Positions 42,401-54,400 of a DNA stretch of 64,000 bases are shown here, piece by piece. The notes beneath the pieces were generated by a model. It had not been told where the DNA came from, made no database searches, and saw nothing but the letters and a program-made list of their open reading frames with translations. The position numbers and the translations under genes were made by a program. Each line of letters starts with the position of its first letter. Within the stretch, counting starts at the first letter, position 1. This stretch comes from Pycnopodia helianthoides (Eukaryota; Echinodermata; Asteroidea; Forcipulatida; Asteriidae). Location: the NCBI GenBank assembly GCA_032158295.1, contig CM063243.1, forward strand, positions 15,351,635 to 15,415,634, written 5' to 3'.

Positions 42401-45400
42401 CTTCCAGAAAGACTCTGCTAGGGTCGAAACGTCAGGCCATCAACTCTTTCTTGCATTTATACCATAGGCCCTTTTGGTTGGCAAGCAGTTTGCAACAGCT
42501 AATTCTATTTTCTCCTTCACTAAAACCTCACAACCAAAAGCCCGATAACATACACCAGAGGTCAGACCTTTTTCACAAAACGTGGTCAGTCATCTTCTGT
42601 GTTGACAATGAATTAAATGACTGCATGGAAATCTTATTTACAGTCCTCGTCATGGAGGACATGAACAAGGATTTTACGAGCCAGTAGTTCATGAAAGAAG
42701 TACCAGCTTAAAAACACACGCTTTAAAAGATTAAATCCAAAAGACGACAACGAAGAAGGGAAGGATACATGTGTTTGAGCAATACAATCAGAAAAATTAC
42801 AATAAAACTGAATATAATAGAAATTTGAGGTAGGCCTACACATATTTACGTATGTACATTTGTACACACCTACATGTATGTCATGGTATTATCAGCAGAG
42901 TGGGGACAGCAGAACAAAGGAACAGGGAAGGAACAATGGCTGTGGAAGTCTTTGTATTTGTGTGTATCCTCCATGTGTTCATGTGCTTAGTCTATGGGAG
43001 AGCATTAAGGAAAGTCTCCACATTGATGGCAACAAATTGATACATGTACCCACAATATGAGAGAGTTCCCAACTGTCCCTTTGTAACCCTACTTTTATGC
43101 ACTGCTGTTAAGAATTTGAAACATGCTGTTCAACAGCCATCAAAGCATATTTAAATACCGACTGGTTTCACTTTTTGGGATCACAGCTCCCAACCACATT
43201 CCAAAAGGAGTTGTACAGTGATCCATGGAGATTTCCCGCCTTTTTACACTTTGGTTTGCAGAGTGTCTACCTCCCTATTGCACATTATCTAACATTCACA
43301 AACATCAGAATGAGGTTCCGAAAAAGTAAATTATGATGACCTTATTTAAATCATTTAAATATCTATGCACCTGTCATTTCAATGTAAAAAAAAATATATA
43401 TATATCAACATTAACACACAAGAGCCTAGTTCATTTAAAACAATATATGTTAGTACTCAGTAAGTGTCTGTTTATGTAAATATTTAACAATCTGTTTGTA
43501 AAGAGTATTGTAATATTAAAAAAGAAAAAAGAATATTATTTAATAAATCCATTACATCTCTTCAACAATTAACACCACCGAACACTATTTCTTTTTAATG
43601 GATGAAAGAAATTAGAATACAATGACAGGGCTTTCAAATAGATTACGTGGCCATGGCTGGAAGAATGGACTTTACCCCCCCGAGCAGAATGTATGGTTTA
43701 GAAAGTGTAAATTATATTAGTACACAAATTGCAAATGGCAGCGTGGATGCAGGCTTCGTGCTTTGTGTGTATCCAGCCACAGTCTCTATATTGTGAACCA
43801 GTTTGTATGCTGCGTAGGCGGTACAGTGTTGGTAAAAACCAAATCATCATTGTATGTCGCGCCAAAATGCTGAATAAACCGCGGTCAAATGAGTAGGTTT
43901 GCTTATGAGGAATCCTTGGTTTTCATTCAGAAATTATTCAACGATTATACAAAGGATGTCAAATATGCATAACTAAAGTTACGTTTTCAAATGATTTAAA
44001 GCGTAAAAAAAAATATATATATATTTTATCCTGGTATCAAGGCAGAAGATAAAGAAGACACTACACTTGAATTTCATGAGGAAGAGGGTATGTATAATAA
44101 AGAGTTGAGAGTCAGTACTGACAAAAAGGTCTGAAACTAGGATCCACATTTTAGGACGCAGGTTGGCATGATGGATTTCCATCTTGTGGTAACTTCTGGA
44201 GTTATAGATTCCAAGGAGCATCTGGGAACAGTATCCTCAGCACTCGAGCAGTCAATCAAAGAGCAGGATTTCTTTACATCCAGTGAAAATAACAGCTACG
44301 TTTTATCCCCCGGATAGACAAAAAAAAGTCTGGCTTCGGATAACAAGTCTGACAATTCCTCATCTCACACAAAAAAAAGGAATTCCTTCACATAGACAAC
44401 TGAAATATATATTCAATTATCAAAGTACTACACAGGAAAATCTTGCAGACATAATGAATACGAGTGACACATGTGTACCAGGAACACAAGACCATTTCCT
44501 TGATCCATACTGAAGCAATTAGCCGCTATCACTTTCCAAAGATAATCCACCCTGGGCAAATCCAAGATTCAGTTTACAAGTATGCCAGCAACTTACCTCG
44601 GGATACTAAACATCTTGGTGATGTTTAGACAGCTTGATTTGAAAGAAGAAACAAAAAAAGGGGAAAAAAGAAAGAAAAGCTGAAGCCTTCAAAAGAAAGC
44701 CTCCAGAACAGGAGAGATGATAGCAACTGCATCTTTCCTGGTACAGTACATTTTTATGCTTCATAAGTAGGAATCGAGGATGACTTTATTACCTGATCTT
44801 TTCTTTCCTCCTTCGACCACTTTCCTCTTCTTGTTTTTCACCAGGATCTTGCCCCGTAAATTATCAGGACTTGGGAGAACCGAGCCCATATCAAGCTGCA
44901 AAACAGACGGACAGTAATGACAGAAGAGAACACGCTCAAAATCTTGCGTTGTACTTTCAGAAAAATCTTCTCAATCTGTTTCATATGGTCTTCTGAAGTT
45001 CTGATATATTTCACATATAGTCTGTGTGATGATGGTGTCATCTACGAAAGCTGAATGACACAGTTCAATCAGCTGAAAATGATCGTTGCTGGCTTGCTGC
45101 CTCTGTGCTTTTCTTATTATAAAGAGAGTAAGCATGGAAATATCTTATTCCTTTAATTTCACATCATAACTAATGCTTAATAATAATATCCTGAAACTAC
45201 ATTCACCTTTATGCTAACTGCTTATTGACCATGCACTTTATTATAATCCCATTAAAAGAAGAACATTTTTACTTTTGTAGCAAATTTTTACTTTTATACC
45301 AAACTGAAATAATCATCTGTGTTCTGTGAACCAGAACCTTACAAATGCAGGTGATATATCAAGCTTCTTCATACATTACAAGCTTGGCCCACATTGAATG

Positions 45401-48400
45401 AACCCCCCCCCCCCCCACTAATTTGACAATATTCCCAAATTGGAAAACCTTGTACAACATATGCCAGTGATCCTAGGGTTTATTGTTGTAATGTGTTCGG
45501 AGGGGCGGGGTGGGGTGGGGCAGGGAAGGTGTTTTGGTGTTTTGGCTTACCGGGAATCCATCAACAGTGTCAATCAGCAGTTTATCCCCAAAGATTGTCC
45601 GGCAGTAGTTGGCCATCTTAGCCTGTTGCTTAGGACTGGATAAAATCAGATAGCACCATTTAAAAAAACAATTTATGTCAAAACCAATCGTTAGCTGTGA
45701 TTCTAAAGGCCACACTTCAATCATACATGGCATTCAAACCGATTAAACAAACTGCACTTTAACTGATTTGTTTTTCTTTTCGTTACTATTTTAGCACCTT
45801 TAAAGAACACACTGAACCAATAGAGAACTTTTGATTTCCGGCAAATTTTTCAGGTATTGAAAACATTTCATCGTCGACAATTTAACTTCTGTAGTCAATA
45901 TGAGCTTAAATTGTTTCCTTTAAACAAAGTTGCTTTTCTAACAGATTCTGATATGATAATCTAATTTAGGCGTAAATCCCATTCTAAAATAACTTGACAT
46001 TTTCAGAGATACTCTCATCAACTTGTTGTGTCTGTGATATGGACTATGCCACGACAGACTGCCTTAGCATTTAGACAAAACAAATCTTTGATACCTTTTC
46101 AGACAATCTTGACTAATCACTTTCCAAGCTTAACATTGGAAAAAAACACAGCTGGCCTCCTTCATTATTTACCACAATTTCAACAGGAAAACAATGATGG
46201 ATATTCTCAAGAAAAACAATTTATTTATGTGACAACGTCTAAGTCGTCTATGCATGCAAATGGATGTTATGCTGTTTATCAGGAAACACACAATCCTTTG
46301 AGCAATCCTAGTGGAGACAGACATTCCCTAAAGTCACAATTAAAGGACATCTCAAAATGTCCACATCCTGTTATTCATATAAAGTCATGGCAACAGACAT
46401 TCCTAAAAAAGGGTTGTATTTGCATAGCTCAATCAAAACAACAAGTTAAAGTAAGCTTTCCAGATCAAACATCTTTTCTCAGGAGTTCTCCTCTGCATGT
46501 CAAACTCTTTTTAACGTTATTTCCCAGCAGAGGAAGTGCCTAGTTGACGCACACATCAAATTATAATCATGTCCAAAATTGGTGGCTACAGCTACGGATA
46601 CGGCTGGATCGCCGCCTCAATGTGCCTTGATGTGAAGGATGTCCTTAGCAACACTCTTAGCAACAGCCATAGCCGTGGCTGTAGCCGCCAAATTCATATA
46701 CGGCCTATGTTACAAATAGAACAACAATACGCAAAGAGGAAATCCTTTGCTTGATAAAGTGTCACTTTGTGATGGTTTTTGTGCACACATGTAGGGGAAC
46801 AACAGTGATAGACAAGTTGGAACCAAAGGAGCACTCCTTTGAGAAACCTTTGAGTAACCTTGAATGTACCCCCATATTGTGTCTTCATTGTGTGCTTGGA
46901 ATCGCAGGAATTCTTTAATGAGTTTTAGGGGGTACTTCTGTACAAGAGGAAAATAGCGTGTTTAAAGTATGGGAACATTGTGTGTGGGGGGGAGATACCC
47001 TCTGCCCCATATCGGCTATGGTATCGGAGCATTTATGTCCTGTAACTTGAGTCTGGTACCTTAACTGGTCATCTGCCAAATGCCACACAGAGCAGTACAA
47101 GATATACATCATACCTTATTTCTATCATAAAATTTTTAATATTTTTTACGCTTTTAAAGAAATCTTATACAGAAAAATACTTTATAGTTTTAGTCCGGTC
47201 TTTATAGAATCAGTAGTTTATTTTAACTTTGTGTATTACTGCAGATGGAGAGTATCTGCCATTACTTTTTCGTTTATCGTTCTTATAAATTTTTGAAGTT
47301 TAACATTTACACACTTTGTTCTTAACAATTTTGCTGGCTAACAGGTGCAATCGATAAACCAGAACAGCTTTTGTCCCGACGACGACCATCAGAGCAAACT
47401 GGTCAAGTTGTTACACCACCGGTTCTTTTCAGAACCGCCGTAACTCACAGAACGGGGTGTTGCGGCAAACCCTAACTACATGTAGATAAGAATATTGATA
47501 CAGAGAAATGCATCCAGAGTAAACTTTGAGTAAGCTTGAAGGATCCCTTTACTTACCCACAGTGATTCTCAAAAGACAAAATCACAGGGTAATCTGTCGT
47601 CTTGAAGGCAGTCTCTTTTATGGCCTCTATCACGTCCTGTAAACATGCAACCACAGAAAATCGTAAAAATCAAATTGGCACGCTACCTGCTTCCAACCAA
47701 AATAAAAAAAAGTGTTCATTAAGTCTGCATTTTTCTTGGGAAGGTTTGTTTTTACATCACAAGAAGAAAGCTATCGTGACTTTTTCAAATTACGATTGTC
47801 TACATTTCAATCAATTCAAAATCATAGCCGACATCACTCGTTTAAATTTTCCAACCTTGAATGAGACTTCAGTGCACATCGTGTATCCATGTGTTATAAT
47901 TGGTTCTTCTTCTGCCGTCTTCCCATCCCAGCAATCCAACTCTACACAACGGCAACCAGAGAGCAGAGTCTGGCGGTACATCTCTACTGAAGATTTACCC
48001 GTCAACTGATGCCCTACAACAGCAAAGGAGATTGTTTTGAAAACGTTTACCGGTTGAACTGTGCCGGGACATGGGAAATCCATACGGGAAAAAGTAAACG
48101 ACAAAACTCATGCTGACATATCCAGTACCTTAAGTGTAAAAACGGGGAGGGGAGTGGGGGGGGGGGAGGTCACAGGCCTGGAATTTCATCTTAGAGAGGG
48201 CAAGGCCATTTTCATTTTGCAAAGGGCACTTCCATTGTAAAATCTTTTCAGATTTTAAAAAGTCTATGGGCAACTTTTGAAGGCGCACCAAGGCCAAGAG
48301 CAGGGCATCCGTGGCCTCCGTGGCCTCTGTGTATTTCCAGGCCTGGGATCAAATCATCATTTAATATAAAGGTTTATTTTTTACATTATAACTATAAAAT

Positions 48401-51400
48401 ACTTTAGGCTAAGATTTTTTGTTAAGCTGCACACAAAGCAACCAGCAATGCATGCAGGATAACAGTTTTGTTTAACAACAATGGAGTTTGGTTGACTACG
48501 ATCTAGCCGATTGCATTAGCAAAGGTGAAATTCACGTTCTTTGGTTCCCGAGAGCAAGGGAGAACAGTCACCGCGAGTTGTTAATCTTGTCTGATTACTG
48601 ACTGACAATTTCAAAATGCAGCTTGAAAAGTACACAACTAAAGAAGACATTTCATTCTTGTAAAATTTAACAGTCTAAAAGGCAGATCCTCAAGGCCAAC
48701 TGCTGGGGAAAATACTGAGCAAAACTCCTTCCCAATGTGTTGATGTAGATTTATGGAGGCTTCCTTGATGAACCTCATAGAATACCACTTTCCCAGGTAC
48801 ACTGCATGTGTGTCATTTCTTTTATTTGAAATTCTGTAATTCACATTTTCTTACCCTACTCCTCCCGACTCTACACCTGAGCCATCGTTTGTTGAATTTT
48901 ATATTTTTCTACCCAAAGACCCCTGACTCCCCCGACTCAATAAATCATAAGTTCAAGAAAATAAAAATCCTAGCTTGACCCAGCTCTCTGTTCATCCACA
49001 CCATACCCACCTGTTAGGTACGTGTTGTGAGATGAATTAATAAAGTAATGCATGAGGGGTGATCCATGTCATGGCACATGAGGTAAGCATCAGGTCCCAC
49101 TACCGAGTTCTCTTCACTCAGCAGGTATCGCAGGAGTCCATCAACCGAAAGCTGACCTGTAGGAACAAGTCAAGTTTCAGGATTTTTTTTAAATTTGCAG
49201 TTATTTTTATTGAAGTTGTGGGTTCAATATTACAAGAGGCCCGGATATAATTTAAGTATGTGTGTACACTTTGCTCGGTAAACACTGGACAATTTCACAA
49301 AGTCATTTTTAAAATTTGTTATGTGCATACATTTTCATATCATCACATTAACTTCCTTCGCAAACCTTCTTTGCATTTTAGCATGGCTCCACAGTTTTTG
49401 TCTGAATGCAAAAATCAAACTAAAGGGATGGCATACCTTTGGTAATTGCTCCAAAATGAATTACCATAAAAACTTACTTGGTAAGAAGCACTGCAGCTGT
49501 TGATAATGTATGATTTTTTGCTATCCATATCTGTTATTCCCCTCAAAGGAATGTGGTTTTATAGAGAGGGATTCAAAAACATTTCAATCTTAGAAACGTT
49601 TCTGCATGAAATGTTTCTCAGATTGTGTATTCCAATTACGGATTATTCTTCTTGCGTGGACATAACCGCTCAAAATTTTTGGCGATATCTCAAAAATGCT
49701 ACCACCTTTTAAAATGACATTTCCACAGGTTAGTTTTATTGTATATACCTACATTTATATAGAATTAAAACAATCGAACGGTTTCAAAAACCAAACATAT
49801 ACTTCGCCTTTAAGCTCCTAAAAATGTTGGATGTTAACTATATAGTCAATCAATCAATCAGTGCCATCCAATTGAACCCAATTAAGGAAAAATGGAACGT
49901 AAATTAAATTGATGATAATGCAATGGAGACATAACTACCACTAAATTGCCCTACACAATTTCCCAATTCATTCTGTCACAATTACCTGATATCACCAGAA
50001 TTGGGCATCCCTTTTAATTTCACGCTAAGTCAATGCATCTGTCTGTTACATCCTTGCAATGTAGGGTTTTTAACATAATTCTACAAGTTGTAGCTTTCTG
50101 CACAAAAACCCAAGCATGTGCAAAAAGAAGAAATCGCTGTGCTAAAGCATTATTGCACTGACAGGTGAATTATAGATACTTCTAAAGGATGTCATCTCCC
50201 ATTGAAATGCAATTTGTTTGAGGAATAACTGTCATCAAAATTAACATCCCAGCATTTCAAGCAGTCGGTTCCATATCTTTTGCGTGATTGTTCAAAAAGC
50301 GGCAGTCATATAGCGTATTGTACGGGACCTATTCAAGGGTTATTTACAGAGACCGATATCAATCAAATCTACTGACCCTTCCTCATGAATGCTTTGTTAG
50401 GTTCAAATTGGTTGATGAGTTCCTTGGCCTGTGGGACGTCATAGAATGGGTAAATGATCTCGTTCAGTCTAGGATCCCTCTGCTCGTTGTTCAAGAAGGT
50501 GATGACTTGCTGCGTAGTCAAGTAGGGTTTGTTCTTGGCTCCCCTGGGTCAAGGAGAATAACAAAAAATGGCTGGAGGTTAAACTGCAAAAAGGAGTGTA
50601 GGAATAGACCTTATGCACGCGAGTAGGGCACCCTCAGCTAGAGGTCAAAAGAAGGTTCCTCATTGGCCGATTCTGTGAGCCGCGCGTACATAGATGTGCG
50701 TTTTCCATTGTTACGTCATCTTTTTACCTCTAAGATGGCGGCGTGATAACGCCAATACACATCCATTAGATAAGTCATTTTCAGTGACTGCACCACTGGA
50801 ATGCACTCCCACATCACGTACAAATCCTGCCAGACCAGTGACTCTTTCAAGATGATGTCTTGAAACACATCTTATGTGAAATGCTTTCTGAACAATTTTT
50901 ACATGCATGTACTTGCATGTTCATACAGTATCTGGTTGTTCCTCTCCAAATCTACCACTCTTATAAACTCCACTGCACTTTTTTGCTCCATTTTGATCAA
51001 TATTGAACAGTTAAAAGCAGGATATACTTTTTGGTACTTGTCAAAGACTAGTGTCCTCACTTGGTGTATCCAAACATTTGCATAAAATAACACACATGTG
51101 AAAATTTGGGCTCAATTGGTCATCGAAGTTGCCAAAAATAAAAAATAAAAAAACCTTGTTACATAGAATTGTATGCTTTCTCCTGAAGCCTTTCTCAGAT
51201 TCAAATGTTTTAGTGAGAAATTAACTCTTTCTCAAAAACTACATTACTTCAGAGGGAGCCGTTTCTCACAATGTTTTATACTATCAGCAGCTCTCAGGTG
51301 CTCCTTACCAAGTAAGTTTTTATGGTAATGTATTTCTTGAGTAACTACCAAAAGTATCCACTGCCTTTAAATACAGGTGCTTAAAAACTATAATCCCAAT

Positions 51401-54400
51401 TTCAAAGACCGAAAGCAATATATTTCCACAAAAAGCTCCAAGAGATGTTCATTATAAAACACCCGAACGTAAAAAAAATTAGGGGAAAAAAATCTTTGTT
51501 TTTGGCTGATATCACAGAACAAGGCTGCACACAACAAGCTCAGACCATACGAATATACTTGTATGTAACACTCAACTCAAGCCTTACGTAAATACCAAGG
51601 CTAGAGTGCAACATGGACTGATACAAGAATCTGCTTGGTGTATGAATAACCCATGCTCTTGTCACCAGGATAACAATATAATGGACATATCCTTTATGAA
51701 TTGCACCGTGGCAAGTTAGCGCGCTGGATATGAAAAATTGATTACATGTGGTTACGACAAGAAACACAATATAAGGGTTAAACTTTGCATCCATCTCGTT
51801 AGCAGTTTTTCAAATGGTTGGAACTTTTTTGTTAAGTACCTGAAACCACCAAAAAGTGGTTCAATAAGTAAATGGACATGCATGCTTACAATGAAAATAG
51901 TTTGAGTCGTTAAGAAGAATTCATTTTTGAGTTACTCTAAAATGTCATTCAAAAATGGACGAAAAAAGCAGGTAACTTTTTTTGTCCACTTTTGATGAAA
52001 ATTTGAGGGTGGTTTTAAAAAAACAACAACAACAACATCAACTAAAAACATCAAATAAATCAACTTAAGTTATTTTCAGTATAAGCCTGCATGTCCATCC
52101 AAATGGTGAAACCCCTTAGGAAAGTTACAACCTTGGGAATTTTTCTTTTACCTTTATTGTGTTTCCTGTCTTATGCTATATCACGCTTTCAGCGCACCCT
52201 GACAATCATCTGTTCTTAGTCAGCTGAATCCATAAACATGTCGTCACAATCACAGTCAATGTGTTTTCAATCGTGCAAATATTTTGATGAATTGTTAATT
52301 CCTAAACACATAAGTTGTGAAAACAAAAAAAGGGACGTGCGCGTAGAGCACTTCGTACAAACCACTGCATTATAATTTCACCAGTTTGTGAAAACGCCAA
52401 ATTTAAATAGGTCAACAGCTACGCCAATCCTACCAGGCATGTTTCGCACCTTGCCAGCGCTATGTAGATCAATACAGAAAGTAGCCAATCTTGTTTTGTC
52501 ACTTCGTTAAAATGCAAAATGGCAAATCTCGTGAGTCATCAGTTATGTTAATTAGTGTAATTATGAAACTAGTATGTGCTTGGCCCTGAAATTTTCTGAA
52601 AATATTAACAGCAATGAGTATGTTACAAATTTCTACAAAAACTGATTTGCAAAATTTTGTGATTTTTATCGATCCGTGAAAGCGGTGTAATGTACAGGAC
52701 AAGCTCTGACAAATTAAGCATAAAGTTGGCATTTACAATACTGAGTTTATGGCATTTCTTCATTTCAGTAATAAACAGTCCACAAAGGAAACTGACCGAG
52801 CAAATTTTAATAAATCTAGGGTTGAACAAAGAAAAATTGACTAGAGCGGGGCGTGAACCATTGACTTCCTCATTGTCATGCCAGCGCTCTACCAACTTTA
52901 CCATCTAGACCGATGTGGCGGTCTCCCTATTTTGACAATAACTTTATTCAGGGGTGCCAGTCAGAAGCCATTCAACCTTTAACAGCGGTGTAGCCAGGGA
53001 TCAAACTCAAGTTTACGATACAACCTGGAAAGCGGCAGGAGAGGGATCATCTTATGAGGATGTGACTTTTTTGTTTAAATATAAAGTAATAAACCACAAG
53101 GTTTTATTACTTGTGGTTGATTACCTAATGATATTAGCTGGAATAAAAAGTACTATTTGACAGTTTATTGTTGAAGTATAGGTTTTATGTATCACTGCTA
53201 CAAGTGTCATGGGCCTCCTAGCAGTTAATCTATGTGTTTATCCAAAATTAGCCAAGTACCAGCCACAAACAATAAACATTTATTGTAACATAGCATCTTG
53301 ACTGGTAACCTGTTTCCCACATTGTGTGTGCTTGAAAGCTCCATGTGAAACTGACCCCAGTCCACAAGTTCACTAGACAATTGCTTTGTGTTGTAACAAA
53401 TACAAAGTATTAACCCTTTCATGCACCATTTAATTTATTGATAAATTGATCGAATGGACACATAAATTGTTTACTTGATTTTTGCAAATCGCGACCCCCA
53501 CCCCCCCCCCCCATAATTTTTTTTTTTTTAAATTGTTACAATAGCGCCCTTAAGTCCTCTTTCCCATTCTGAAAACTGTGTGGCCATGGTATCTTTATTT
53601 TTCGTTTTACAACTACTTTTCTGCAGGGATTTAAAACAGTCGCTAGCAACGGGTCGGTGCGTGAAAGAGTTAAGAACCTAGATACTTATTGTGCAACGAG
53701 TAGAAGAACTAAGAACAGTATCATGACAACCATTACACTGAAAAAACAAACTCCTATTATGTAAGGAAAGATTAAAGGGGACATTGCCTTTGGACTGAGC
53801 ACTTAGGGCTGTAGAAAGTATTTGTTACGAAAAGAATCAGTTTTGAAAGAAATTTTACAAGTAGAATATTATGGTTCACATTAATATCCCTTGAAATTGT
53901 GTGCTTTTTGTTTTTCAGATTTCATGACAGAACAACGGTCCGCCATTTTGTAGGAACAAATTTTCGACTCCACAAAATGCTGGACCATATGCTCCACTGG
54001 TTGTATTTCCAGAGGCAAATGTTTGTTGTTGTTTTTTTCATAACTACTCACTAATCGCAACACACTGCATGTATTTGAGTGCATGAACAACTCTTAAAAA
54101 TGCAGCAAAATTTTACGAGATTTTGATGGACATGTGCCACTTTAAAGCACAAACACTTCATTTTTTCCCCTCTTAACGACAATGGTTAAATTCAAATTCA
54201 AACTGCCACAATGCACTTGACATGCCCAACAATGACAGGTGAATCCAATGTCTGCACTAGTCCCTGATTCTCATCCCGATTACAATACAACGACACGTAA
54301 GATACAATTTTACTTTCTTACACAGATTTTGTTCCCCCTTTTTGTATCCAATCGTTACAGAGTAAAATAGGAAGTCCTACATGTATGGGCGTGCGGAGGG

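Larger units (their letters stand above)
38927..44792 (-). other. Intron, 5.9 kb
   Basis: Holds a G-run at 41585-41600, a CpG-dense patch at 41236-41340, a CT microsatellite at 42297-42327, repeats at 42405-42512 and 43995-44290, and the candidate poison exon 44597-44632. The rest shows nothing I can name. Confidence 0.6.

Noticed and set aside
46028..46543. Longest plus-strand open frame, 171 codons
   Set aside because: Lies in an intron of the minus-strand gene, has no recognisable domain, no splice context and unremarkable composition; probably chance.
47557..47636. Suspected second frameshift in the X domain
   Set aside because: Re-reading the bases showed four T in GTGATTTTGTC and an intact frame; the error was in my first transcription.
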